Assembly (NCBI RefSeq): GCF_009604405.1
Contig: NZ_WEGK01000021.1
Location: forward strand, 53,425-117,424
Length of the DNA: 64,000 nucleotides
DNA from: Nocardia macrotermitis
GTDB taxonomy: Bacteria > Actinomycetota > Actinomycetes > Mycobacteriales > Mycobacteriaceae
Direction of reading: 5' to 3'
Position numbers and translations under genes: made by a program. Shown one piece after another: positions 43,245-51,524 of this stretch (positions within the stretch are counted from its first letter, which is position 1; every line of letters starts with the position of its first letter). Under the pieces are notes generated by a model. That model did not search any database, was not told where the DNA came from, and saw only the letters and a program-made list of their open reading frames with translations.

Positions 43245-43877
43245 GTGACCGCACATTTGCCTCACAACCTGCGCTCGGATGCCCGCGACAACCGCGAACG
43301 CATCCTCGACGCGGCCCGCTCCGTCTTCGTCACCGACGGCCTCGAGGTCCCGATCCGCGAGATCGCCCGCCGCGCCGAGGTCGGCCCCGCCACCGTCTAC
43401 CGGCATTTCCCGACCAAGGAGATGCTGGTCGCCGAGGCGTTCACCGATCAGATGCGCGCCTGCCGATCCATCGTCGAGGACGGACTCGCCGATCCGGATC
43501 CCTGGCACGGCTTCCGCGGCGCGATCGAGCAACTCTGCGACCTGCAAGCCCGCGACCACGGTTTCACCGCGGCCTTCATGTCCAGCTTCCCGCACGCGAT
43601 GGATTTCGCCGCGATCCGCACGTCCTCGCTGACCGGCGCGACCGAACTCATCCGCCGCGCCAAGGCCACCGGCCGGCTGCGCCCCGAGATCGGCCTGGAC
43701 GATCTGCTCCTGACGATCATGGCCAACAACGGAATTCACGCCACCACCCCCGCCGCCCGACTCGCCGCGTCCCGCCGCTTCGCCGCGCACATGATCCGGG
43801 CATTCGAGGTCTCCCCCACCTCCGGCCCGCTACCGTCCGCGCCCCGGCTGCTACCCGCGATAATGCCGATCCGATAG
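43245..43877 (+). CDS. TetR-family regulator divergent from the oxidoreductase
   Basis: The 210-residue protein has the TetR DNA-binding domain (DNRERILDAARSVFVTDGLE, then IARRAEVGPATVYRHFPTKEM) and a helical ligand domain. It resembles the group that represses adjacent oxidoreductase genes. The start is GTG 43245 after GTGAGAGC; the open frame extends upstream into the divergent gene and is not coding there. The perfect palindrome at 43208-43227 is its likely operator and autoregulation is likely. Confidence 0.9.
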   Translation: MTAHLPHNLRSDARDNRERILDAARSVFVTDGLEVPIREIARRAEVGPATVYRHFPTKEMLVAEAFTDQMRACRSIVEDGLADPDPWHGFRGAIEQLCDLQARDHGFTAAFMSSFPHAMDFAAIRTSSLTGATELIRRAKATGRLRPEIGLDDLLLTIMANNGIHATTPAARLAASRRFAAHMIRAFEVSPTSGPLPSAPRLLPAIMPIR

Positions 43878-43925
43878 CAGATCAGCGAAATACACAGCCG
43901 AACAACGGTTTTCGAGTCGATCCGA

Positions 43926-44279
43926 TCAGGGCAGAACCTGCGGAACGATCCCCGGATTCGTCGCGCCCACCAGCGCCCCGATCACGGTACCGATGGCGGA
44001 CCCGGCCGACCCGGTCACCGACCCCGTCGCCAACCCCACGGCCGACCCGATCGCCGATCCCACCGACCCACCCAGCGATGCCCCGTTCAACACCGGATTC
44101 GGAACCAGCGCACCAGGATTCGTCGCGGTGTTCTCGGGCTGCAACGGAATGCCCGCGACCGGCGTGCCGACCGCACCGGTATCAGCCGAGGCAACCCCGG
44201 CGAACACCGCCGTCGCAACCAACGGCAACGCACCGACCACCATCACACGCCTCATCACGCACAGGGTGTTTCGCAGCAT
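43926..44279 (-). CDS. Small secreted glycine-rich protein
   Basis: The 117-residue product has a signal peptide (MRRVMVVGALPLVATAVFAGVASA, cleaved before DTG) and a mature part of about 80 residues rich in Gly, Ala, Val and Pro: GGSVGSAIGSAVGLATGSVTGSAGSAIGTVIGALVG is a G/A/S-x3-G hydrophobic run typical of glycine zippers. I recognise no family. The design recalls the larger secreted protein at 7385-8140. ATG 44279 follows GGAAGG. Pore-forming or wall-associated roles would be guesses. Confidence 0.7.
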   Translation of the reverse strand: MLRNTLCVMRRVMVVGALPLVATAVFAGVASADTGAVGTPVAGIPLQPENTATNPGALVPNPVLNGASLGGSVGSAIGSAVGLATGSVTGSAGSAIGTVIGALVGATNPGIVPQVLP

Positions 44280-44602
44280 TGTGCCCACCTTCCCACCCGC
44301 CGGAACCATCGAGAACCGACGAATGACGCGGCCCACCGACCGATGCCGATCGGGCACGACCACCGACGGCCGACCCGCGCCGTCCGATCTACAGCAGAAC
44401 CGCGGCCGATACCAAGTCCATCCAACGATACTGTGCGACAAATGTTTTCATCGCCGACCGGGATAACAGCTCGGCCTAGAAGGGGTCACGGCGCGGGTGC
44501 CGTCGTTGTGACCTCCACTTGGGGGACGCGCCGAATGACCGGCTGGCCCCGACCTCCACCTCGGTGATCACTCCGGTCGTCGGCATCGGCGGTTGATACC
44601 CA
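44280..44602. other. About 320 nt without a gene
   Basis: The region separates the small secreted protein from the end of the aromatic operon. I see no open frame with a recognisable domain and no clear terminator hairpin. It probably contains the secreted-protein promoter at 44300-44450. Confidence 0.4.
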
Positions 44603-45388
44603 TCAATCGACCGCACCGGGCAGGACCGCCGACCAACCGCCGTCGATGACGAGGTTGGCTCCGGTGACGTAGGCGGATTCCTCGGAGGCCAGGAAGAGGG
44701 CGCAGCGGGCGACGTCCTCCGGTATTCCGATGCGGCCCAAGGGAATCGAGGCGGCGATGGTGCGCATGGGGTGGTCGGGGCCGAGGAGGTTGCTTTCCGA
44801 GGCGGGGGTGCGAATCATGCCGGGGCTCAGGCAGTTCGCCCGGATGCCGTGAATTGCGCCTTCGGCTGCCAGCTGTTTGGTCATGGCGACCACGCCGCCT
44901 TTCGTCGCGGTGTGTGCGATGCGGTGGTTGGTGATCGATCCGGTGATTCCGGCGGTCGATCCGACCAGGAGGACCGATCCGCCGCCGCGAGCGATCAGGT
45001 GCGGCCACGCGTGTCTGGTCACCAGGAAGACGATGTCGAGTTCGTTGCGCAGGACGAAAGACCAGTCCTCGTAACTGGTTTCGGTGAGCGGGGCGAAACG
45101 GGTGGCACCGGCGTTGTTGTAGACGATGTCGAGGCCGCCGTGGGTCGCGGCCGCGGTGTCGACCCAAGCGCGCACACCGGCCTCGTCGGCGAGGTCCAGC
45201 GGATGGGTGCTGTCCATCACGCCACCGGCGGCGCGAACCATCGCCACGGTTTCGGCGGCGCCCTCGGCGTTCACATCGGTACCCACCACGATCGCGCCCT
45301 CGGCCGCGAACAGCAGTGCGGCGGCACGGCCCTGACCACCGGCCGTTCCCGTGATCAGCGCGATCTTCCCCGCCAACCGCCCGCTCAT
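44603..45388 (-). CDS. Short-chain dehydrogenase/reductase, last gene of the aromatic operon
   Basis: A 261-residue SDR of the classical type: NAD motif TGTAGGQGRAAALLFAAEGA, NNAG at the end of strand 4, catalytic Ser in LLVGSTAGITGS, an ATKGG segment, and LFLASEESAYVTGANLVIDGGW. The canonical catalytic YxxxK appears as HTATKGGVVAMTK with the active-site Tyr replaced by His, which would be unusual and may reduce or change activity. Its ATG overlaps the cyclase-family stop (ATGA). Confidence 0.85.
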   Translation of the reverse strand: MSGRLAGKIALITGTAGGQGRAAALLFAAEGAIVVGTDVNAEGAAETVAMVRAAGGVMDSTHPLDLADEAGVRAWVDTAAATHGGLDIVYNNAGATRFAPLTETSYEDWSFVLRNELDIVFLVTRHAWPHLIARGGGSVLLVGSTAGITGSITNHRIAHTATKGGVVAMTKQLAAEGAIHGIRANCLSPGMIRTPASESNLLGPDHPMRTIAASIPLGRIGIPEDVARCALFLASEESAYVTGANLVIDGGWSAVLPGAVD

Positions 45389-46362
45389 CGGACCGCCACC
45401 GGGTTCACCGGGGAACCCACCGCGCCGGTGATCCTGATCGGGGCCGCGGTGAGGAAGAAGTCGTAATGACCGTCGTCGTGGCACGCCGCGGCCAGGGCGT
45501 CCGGGTCCCACATCTCGCCGATGAACAGCCCGATATTCGGGATCGCGACCTGATGCAGCGGCTGGAAGGCGACGTCGAATTCGTTCGGTCGTACTTCGAA
45601 ACCCCAAGTGTCCGTGGCGATCGCGGCGATCTCGGTGTCGTGCAGCCAGTCCGCGGTGGTGAACGACAGCCCGGGAGCGGGGCCACCGGCGTATTCGCCC
45701 CAGCCGTCACGGCGAGCACGACTCAGCTGCCCGGTCCGGACGACGACGATATCGCCACGCCGGATTTCCGACGTGCTGCCCTGCGCGGCGACGGTCTGCG
45801 CGAGATGAGCCTCGGTGATCGCGAAACCATCCGGCAATTCACCACTTTCGCCGATGACACGTCCGACGTCGAGCAGCACCCCGCGCCCGCAGATGACGTC
45901 GGCAGCGGTTTCGATTCCGGTGATCCTGTCGCCCTCGCTGGTGACGACGCGGTCGGCGGGACGCCCGTTCCAGGCGTGTCCGTGGTCGAAGATGTGCCCG
46001 AGTCCGTCCCACTGGGTCGAGCACTGCAGGGGCATGGCGATCACGTCGTCGGCACCGCCGAGGCCGTGCGGGAAACCCTGGATTCCGGCCACGGCATCGG
46101 TGCCGGTGTCCAGCATCGTGTGCACCGGATTCGTGCGCCGCCGCCACCCCCGCTGCGGACCGTCCATGTCGAACGACTGCGACAGCGAGAACGATCGACC
46201 GGTGCGCACGAGACCGGCGGCGGCGCGGCGGGTTTCGTCGTCGAGGAAGTTCATCGTGCCCAGCACGTCGTCCTCGCCCCAACGGCCCCAATTGGATACG
46301 CGCGCGGCAGCGGCGGCGATGGCGCCTTCGGGATCGGTGCGGTCCAACTCTTCCGGTCTCAC
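45385..46362 (-). CDS. Cyclase-family protein (kynurenine formamidase-like hydrolase)
   Basis: The 325-residue protein belongs to the metal-dependent cyclase/formamidase family. The motif STQWDGLGHIFDHGHAW corresponds to the HxGTHxD-type metal site in the actinobacterial variant of the family, and DIVVVRTGQL and TDTWGFEVRPNE are further signatures. Such enzymes hydrolyse amides, lactones or esters in ring-cleavage pathways. The GTG start overlaps the stop of the upstream hydrolase (GTGA), and its own stop overlaps the SDR start, so it is deeply embedded in the operon. Confidence 0.85.
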   Translation of the reverse strand: MRPEELDRTDPEGAIAAAAARVSNWGRWGEDDVLGTMNFLDDETRRAAAGLVRTGRSFSLSQSFDMDGPQRGWRRRTNPVHTMLDTGTDAVAGIQGFPHGLGGADDVIAMPLQCSTQWDGLGHIFDHGHAWNGRPADRVVTSEGDRITGIETAADVICGRGVLLDVGRVIGESGELPDGFAITEAHLAQTVAAQGSTSEIRRGDIVVVRTGQLSRARRDGWGEYAGGPAPGLSFTTADWLHDTEIAAIATDTWGFEVRPNEFDVAFQPLHQVAIPNIGLFIGEMWDPDALAAACHDDGHYDFFLTAAPIRITGAVGSPVNPVAVR

Positions 46363-47528
46363 GCCAGGTGTCCTTCGTCCAGACCCGCGAACGTGTCGCT
46401 GACCCAGTCCGCGACGAAACCGGCGACATACGGCAGATGATCGAGACCGATATGCTCGGTCGCCCCCTCCTCGGCGGTGAAGATCCGCAGTTCCCGCTTC
46501 GGGCTGTTGACCGCCTGCTCGTAGGACCGATGGGCGTAGGCGACCGGAATCTGCCGGTCGGACTCGCCGTGCGCGACGAGGAACGGCACCGTGATCTGCT
46601 CGACCACCCCGTCGAGACGGATATCGGCGGCAAAGTCGATGAAGGTGTCGACATCGGGCTGGCCCCACACCCACAGCACGTGATCCCAGTAGTGCGGCAC
46701 GGGATTCTCGCCCTCGCGATCCAGCCGACGCTTCTGCACCGCACCCCAGTCGTGGTTGGCGCCCCACGCGACACACAGCGCGAGCCGCTTCTCGAACGCG
46801 GCGGCCCGGGGTGCGTAGTAACCACCGAGCGACCACCCGGCCAGACCGATCCGATCGCCGCGCACATCGTCACGAGTCTCGAGCCAGTCGACGCAGGCCG
46901 CAGCCCAGACCTCGGTATCGATGCGCGCGGTCAGCCCCTGCAAACGCAACGCCTCACCGCTGCCGGGGCAGTCGACCATCAGGGTGGAGATGCCGCGAGC
47001 AGCCAGTTCACGGTGGATTCCGGAGCCGACCATCATCTCCTTGGTGGAGTCCAGACCGTTCCACAGGATGAGCACCGGCGCCGGCCGCCCATCGGTCGCG
47101 GCATTATGGAAGTACCCGGGCAGGGTCGTATCCTCGTACGGCACAGCCACTTTCGTGGTCGCGGGCTCGATCAGCGCACAGGATTTCAGCAGCAGATCCA
47201 CACTGCGCCGGTATTCGGCGTTGCGGCCGGCGTCCTTCGCGCTCTGCATGCGTTCGGCCTGAGCGACGTAGACCGACGCGCGGAAGTACTCCTGCCCGGC
47301 GGTGCGCGGATGCCCGGCCTTCTCGGATTCGGCCGCCTGCCGTTCGAGCCGGTCGGCGACCGCGCGCCACGAGTCCATGAATTCCCTTGTGCCGACGTCG
47401 GATCCGCGAGCGGCGAGGTCGCGAATCGGGCGGCAGGCGCGGTCGACCTCGTCGATCATGCCGCCGCTGTTGAGCGCCGCGACGACGCCGAGGTTCCACA
47501 CGTAGTTGCCGGGAAAGTATTCGAACAT
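46359..47528 (-). CDS. Alpha/beta hydrolase (FrsA/DHPON-hydrolase-like)
   Basis: The 389-residue protein has a large N-terminal helical lid domain (about 130 residues) and an alpha/beta hydrolase core with LILWNGLDSTKEMM, the GWSLGGYYAPRAAA nucleophile elbow, AHGESDRQIPV with the acid residue, and GLDHLPYVAGF with the catalytic His. This resembles 2,6-dihydroxypseudooxynicotine hydrolase and other C-C bond hydrolases, which cut ring-derived side chains. ATG 47528 has AAGGA eight bases upstream. A carbon-carbon hydrolase role fits an aromatic pathway but is inference. Confidence 0.85.
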   Translation of the reverse strand: MFEYFPGNYVWNLGVVAALNSGGMIDEVDRACRPIRDLAARGSDVGTREFMDSWRAVADRLERQAAESEKAGHPRTAGQEYFRASVYVAQAERMQSAKDAGRNAEYRRSVDLLLKSCALIEPATTKVAVPYEDTTLPGYFHNAATDGRPAPVLILWNGLDSTKEMMVGSGIHRELAARGISTLMVDCPGSGEALRLQGLTARIDTEVWAAACVDWLETRDDVRGDRIGLAGWSLGGYYAPRAAAFEKRLALCVAWGANHDWGAVQKRRLDREGENPVPHYWDHVLWVWGQPDVDTFIDFAADIRLDGVVEQITVPFLVAHGESDRQIPVAYAHRSYEQAVNSPKRELRIFTAEEGATEHIGLDHLPYVAGFVADWVSDTFAGLDEGHLA

Positions 47529-47542
47529 GATGAGTTCCTTCC

Positions 47543-48292
47543 TCAATTGTCCTGTGCCGGAGGTTGATACAGCGGGCGCAGCGCATCGGATACCGGTTTC
47601 GCGCCCGCGTGCGCGGACGCCCCGCCGTCGACGGGTATGTCGGCGCCGGTGAGGTAGGACGCCGCGTCACCGAGCAGGAACACCACGACCGAGGCGACCT
47701 CCGCGGGCGTTCCGGCCCGGCCGAGCGGTGCGGCCGCGATCGACGCCGCCCGGAATTCGGCGGGTGCCGATGCCGTCATCGAGGTCTCGATGAAGCCCGG
47801 ATGCACGGTATTGACGCGAATGCCGCGTTCGCCCAATTCCATTGCGGCCGTTCGAGTCAGCCCGCGTAATGCCCATTTGCTCGTCGTGTATGCCAACGGG
47901 TAGTGGCCCTGCAATGCGGCGAGCGAACCGATGGTGACGATCGAACCGCCGGCGGGCATCGACGGAACCAGCGTCTGGATCGCCTGGAGTGGGCCGCCCA
48001 CATTCACCGCGTGGGTGTCGGCGAGCGCCTGGGCGGTGACGTCGCCGAGGCGCGCCCGCCAGGTCACGCCCGCGCAGTTGACCAGGCCGTGGACGGGAAC
48101 GTCGGCCAGGTCGGCGGCCAGTTTCGACCACGCCAGCGGGTCGCGGACGTCGTGACGCCGGATGCCGGGACCCTCGTTGCGATCCAATCCGATGACCTCG
48201 CCACCGGCCTGCCGCACCGCCGCCGCGACAGCCGCGCCGATTCCCGAGGCGGCACCGGTGACGACGACGGTTCGTCCGGTCAGTGTCGTCAT
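47543..48292 (-). CDS. Short-chain dehydrogenase/reductase
   Basis: A 249-residue classical SDR with all expected motifs: TGAASGIGAAVAAAVRQAGG, NCAGVTW, catalytic Ser in IVTIGSLAALQ, YxxxK in AYTTSKWALRGLTRT, and the C-terminal DIPVDGGASAHAG. It resembles enzymes annotated as cis-diol or 3-hydroxyacyl dehydrogenases. Its ATG overlaps the FAH-like stop as ATGA. The reaction in the pathway cannot be placed from sequence. Confidence 0.9.
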   Translation of the reverse strand: MTTLTGRTVVVTGAASGIGAAVAAAVRQAGGEVIGLDRNEGPGIRRHDVRDPLAWSKLAADLADVPVHGLVNCAGVTWRARLGDVTAQALADTHAVNVGGPLQAIQTLVPSMPAGGSIVTIGSLAALQGHYPLAYTTSKWALRGLTRTAAMELGERGIRVNTVHPGFIETSMTASAPAEFRAASIAAAPLGRAGTPAEVASVVVFLLGDAASYLTGADIPVDGGASAHAGAKPVSDALRPLYQPPAQDN

Positions 48293-49269
48293 ACCGGCTC
48301 TCCCCGGAAGTCCGCGTAGCGGCGGCGGCGCACCGGTGTCAGCGGCGGTGCGGGTTCGGCCACGCCGACACGGCCGCGCAGCGTTCCGATTCCCTCGACG
48401 TCGAGCGTCACTTCGTCGCCCTCGCGCAGCGGTGGCGGGTCCTGTTCGCCGCGTCGGCCCCAGAGTTCGGCGAGGCATCCGCCGTTGCCCAGGGTTCCCG
48501 AGCCGATCACATCGCCGGGTTCCACCCGGCTGTCGCGCGAGGCGTAGGCGATCATCGACTCGAACGTCCATCCGGCATTGGACAGCACATCGCGCCCGAC
48601 CTCGACCCCGTTGACGGCGGCCGTGCAGGTCAACGTCAGGAAGCCGCCGTCGTCGCGATGGGCCTCGAGTTCGTCGGCGGTGACTATCCAGGGACCCAGG
48701 CTGGTGGCGAAGTCCTTCCCCTTGGCGGGGCCGAGGGACACCTGCATCTCGCGACCCTGGAGGTCCCGCGCGGACCAGTCGTTCATGATGGTGTAGCCGA
48801 AAATCGCTGTGCGAGCGTCGGATTCGGTCATAGAGCAACCCGCTCGGCCCACCACGACGGCAACCTCGAGTTCGAAATCGCGCATTGCACAGGCGGCAGG
48901 AAACCGCGCCGTCTCGTCCGGGCCGAGGATGGCGTGCGGGTTGGTGAAGTAGAACGTCGGTGCGTCGTACCACGCCTCGGGCACACCGGCCCGGCCGTCG
49001 ACGCTGCGCCGCACGCCCTCGACGTGTTCCTCGAAGGCCACGCAATCGCGCACCGATGTCGGCTGTAGCGGGGCGAGCAGCCGTACTTCCGCCAGCGCGA
49101 ACCCGTCACCTTCGGCCCGTGCCCGCTCACCCAGCCGGTGCGCTTCGGCGAGCCCGGCGGCGATGACATCACGCATCGTCATTCCCGCCGGAAACGCATA
49201 GATCTGTTCACCCTCGACGACGCCGACCCGGGCCTCCGCGGCGCCGGCGGTGAATGTCGCGAGCCGCAT
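48289..49269 (-). CDS. Fumarylacetoacetate-hydrolase-family enzyme
   Basis: The 326-residue FAH-fold protein contains the metal-binding Glu/Asp region DFELEVAVVVGRAG, the MNDWSARDLQGREM catalytic segment, KGKDFATSLGPWIVT and SGTLGNGGCLAELWGRRG. Family members hydrolyse or isomerise 1,3-diketo acids from aromatic ring cleavage, such as the 2-hydroxyhepta-2,4-dienedioate type. The ATG overlaps the dioxygenase stop by one base (TGATG). It follows the ring-cleaving enzyme directly, as expected for the second or third step. Confidence 0.9.
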   Translation of the reverse strand: MRLATFTAGAAEARVGVVEGEQIYAFPAGMTMRDVIAAGLAEAHRLGERARAEGDGFALAEVRLLAPLQPTSVRDCVAFEEHVEGVRRSVDGRAGVPEAWYDAPTFYFTNPHAILGPDETARFPAACAMRDFELEVAVVVGRAGCSMTESDARTAIFGYTIMNDWSARDLQGREMQVSLGPAKGKDFATSLGPWIVTADELEAHRDDGGFLTLTCTAAVNGVEVGRDVLSNAGWTFESMIAYASRDSRVEPGDVIGSGTLGNGGCLAELWGRRGEQDPPPLREGDEVTLDVEGIGTLRGRVGVAEPAPPLTPVRRRRYADFRGEPV

Positions 49270-50207
49270 CAGACCGGAGGTGCGACGAAGCAGCCGCGGT
49301 CGGGGTCGTTGAACGACTTCCTCGCCACGAATTCCTCCATCGGATTCGCGGTCCCCCACTGATCGGTGACGGTCGGGTCGGAGAAGTCGTAGATGTGCGG
49401 ATGCCAGCTGTCCTCGTCCAGACACTCCAGTTCGGTGGTGTACTCGACGGTGTTGCCGTGCGGGTCCAGGAAGTAGCTGAAGGTGTTGTTGCCCGCCATG
49501 TGACGTCCTGGGCCCCAAACCTTTTCGACGCCGCCACGCAGCAACCGCCCGGTGCCGCGCATGTACTCGTCGATGCCGCGCATCTCGAACGAGGCGTGGT
49601 GCAGCGCCACGTGCGGGCCGCGCGCGATGGCGATGCTGTGGTGGATCCGGTTGGTCCGCAGGAACCACATCATCTCCCCCATCGCCGGATGCCTGAGGGT
49701 GTCCGACAGGGCGAAGGACAGGTGTTTGCGGTAGAAGTCCACTGTCGCTTCGGGATTCGGCGAATTCAGTACGACATGGGACAGTTTGACCGGAACCGAT
49801 TCGCCCTCCTCGACCCTACGGTGGCGGCGCGCGGCGACCCCGGTGGAGACCTCGACGGTGCGGCCGTCGTTGTCGAAGAAGCGGAATCCGTAACCGCCGC
49901 CGGGGGTTTGCAGCCGATCGGGCCGGGTCACCAGCTGAACGCTGTCGGCGAGCAGTCGTTCGGCGAGCGCGTCGACATCGTCGGGTGTCGCGGCCCCGAA
50001 TGCGATCAGGTCCAGCCGCTTCTCCTGCGCTCTGCGCAGCCGGACCGAATACTGCTCCGGCGAACCGGCGGCGGCCAGGAAGGCGATACCGTCCTCGCTG
50101 GTCTCGGGTTCCAGGCCCCACATGGTCGTATAGAACTCCAACTGCTTGTCGTAGTCCGGGACGGCCAGGTCGACGTGGCGCAGGTGGGTTATCAGGCGTT
50201 CATTCAC
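49269..50207 (-). CDS. Extradiol ring-cleavage dioxygenase (vicinal oxygen chelate)
   Basis: The 312-residue type I extradiol dioxygenase has two VOC modules. Residues 5-135 form the first (LRHVDLAVPDYDKQLEFYTTMWG); the second holds the iron site: KLSHVVLNSPNPEATVDFY with the first His, PHVALHHASFEM with the second His, and DPHGNTVEYTTE with the Glu. These enzymes open catechol-type rings next to the hydroxyls. It lies between a flavin monooxygenase and an FAH-family enzyme. The true catechol is unknown. Confidence 0.92.
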   Translation of the reverse strand: MNERLITHLRHVDLAVPDYDKQLEFYTTMWGLEPETSEDGIAFLAAAGSPEQYSVRLRRAQEKRLDLIAFGAATPDDVDALAERLLADSVQLVTRPDRLQTPGGGYGFRFFDNDGRTVEVSTGVAARRHRRVEEGESVPVKLSHVVLNSPNPEATVDFYRKHLSFALSDTLRHPAMGEMMWFLRTNRIHHSIAIARGPHVALHHASFEMRGIDEYMRGTGRLLRGGVEKVWGPGRHMAGNNTFSYFLDPHGNTVEYTTELECLDEDSWHPHIYDFSDPTVTDQWGTANPMEEFVARKSFNDPDRGCFVAPPV

Positions 50208-50258
50208 TACGCTGCCTTTCTCTCCAGGTGATTTGCTTGCCGCACAGTCTTTTTCGAC

Positions 50259-51389
50259 TCATGCCGGTTCGGCGAGAACGTGCGCGATGCGGGTCATGAG
50301 CCCGGAGATGTCGCCCTGCTCCCCGTCCAGCAGCCACCGGCCCAGCCGGACCGACGACTCGACCACATCCGTCACCCGCGGCAGGCGTCGGCCGGTGAAC
50401 TCGTCCCAGAGCGCGTCCGACAATTCCCGGTGCGCGAGTAGCAATTCGGCCAATACGGTCGCGTCCTCGAGGGCCTGCGCGCACCCCTGCGCCAACGTCG
50501 GCGGGCAGCTGTGGGCGGCATCCCCGATCACCACGACTCGGCCGCGATCCCAGCGACCGTCGATCACATGGGTTTCGAACTTCGTGTAATTGATCCGCTC
50601 CGGATCGGTCATCGATTCCCGGACCTCGTCCCATGGTCCGTGATAATCGGCGGCCAACTCACGCATAGTCGAAAGCTGTTGCGCCGGAGTCATTTCCGAG
50701 CGATCGTGACCGCCCTCGACCAGGTACGCGTACAGGGTGTCCGCACCCGTCGGGCAGTAGCCCGCGATATAGCACGGACCGCCGTAGAACAGATCGGTGC
50801 GGGTGATCGAGTTCGGCCGATCGGCGAACAGCCGCCAGATGCCCATGCCGGTCGGGCGAGGCTCCACCTCGATGCCGATCGCGCGGCGCGTCCAGGAATG
50901 GATACCGTCGGCACCCACGACCAGGTCGTAGCGGCCGGTCGTACCGTCGGAGAATTCGACGCCAACGCCGTGTTCTTCCTGTTCCAGAGCAACCGGCACG
51001 GTCCCGAAGCGGACTCCCGCACCCGCCGCCGCGGCCCGCTCGACGAGGATTCGAGCCAGCTCGGGCCGCGGCATTCCCAAGGTGGCGGGCAGATCCTCCC
51101 CGCCGGTGCGCAGCTCGGTGAGTTCGACCAGCAGCGTGCCCTCGGCGTCCGGCGCGCGCAGGCCGAGCGTGTCGTAGGCGTATCCGTGCGCGTTCACCCG
51201 ATCCCAGACACCGAGCCGACGAAGCACACGTAATGCGTTGCCCTGCAACGTGATACCGGACCCGAGTGCGACGACATCGGGCTTGGCCTCGACGACGTCG
51301 ACCCGCACACCGGCCTCGGCGAGCAGGATGGCGGTGGCGGTACCGGCAGCTCCGGCACCGATCACCAGGACGTTCTGGACAGCAGACAC
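50259..51389 (-). CDS. FAD-dependent aromatic monooxygenase
   Basis: The 376-residue group A flavoprotein hydroxylase: FAD motif VLVIGAGAAGTATAILLAEAG, the DG motif in GADGIHSWTRRA, and GDAAHSCPPTLAQGCAQALEDA for the ribityl contact. It resembles salicylate- or hydroxynicotinate-type hydroxylases, which add oxygen and sometimes remove a carboxyl from a ring. GTG 51389 has GGAG six bases upstream. It is the first gene of the operon and divergent from the LysR gene, so transcription should start in that 135-nt region. Confidence 0.9.
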   Translation of the reverse strand: MSAVQNVLVIGAGAAGTATAILLAEAGVRVDVVEAKPDVVALGSGITLQGNALRVLRRLGVWDRVNAHGYAYDTLGLRAPDAEGTLLVELTELRTGGEDLPATLGMPRPELARILVERAAAAGAGVRFGTVPVALEQEEHGVGVEFSDGTTGRYDLVVGADGIHSWTRRAIGIEVEPRPTGMGIWRLFADRPNSITRTDLFYGGPCYIAGYCPTGADTLYAYLVEGGHDRSEMTPAQQLSTMRELAADYHGPWDEVRESMTDPERINYTKFETHVIDGRWDRGRVVVIGDAAHSCPPTLAQGCAQALEDATVLAELLLAHRELSDALWDEFTGRRLPRVTDVVESSVRLGRWLLDGEQGDISGLMTRIAHVLAEPA

Positions 51390-51502
51390 AACAGACTCCA
51401 GTGGCTTTCGTGATCCACCGCGCAAATATTGGACGGTGTGACTGGTACCACTGTGCAATCCGGCTCATCATCAGGGAACCGCCGATTACTGATGCCTACC
51501 AT

Positions 51503-51517
51503 CCATGTCGTTTATGG
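51503..51517. promoter_or_regulatory. LysR-type binding site candidate
   Basis: CCAT-GTCGTTT-ATGG is an inverted repeat with a T-N11-A-like layout, 8 nt before the LysR start codon, in the divergent promoter region. The arms are only four bases, so the support is weak. Confidence 0.35.
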
Positions 51518-51524
51518 TTGGCAC

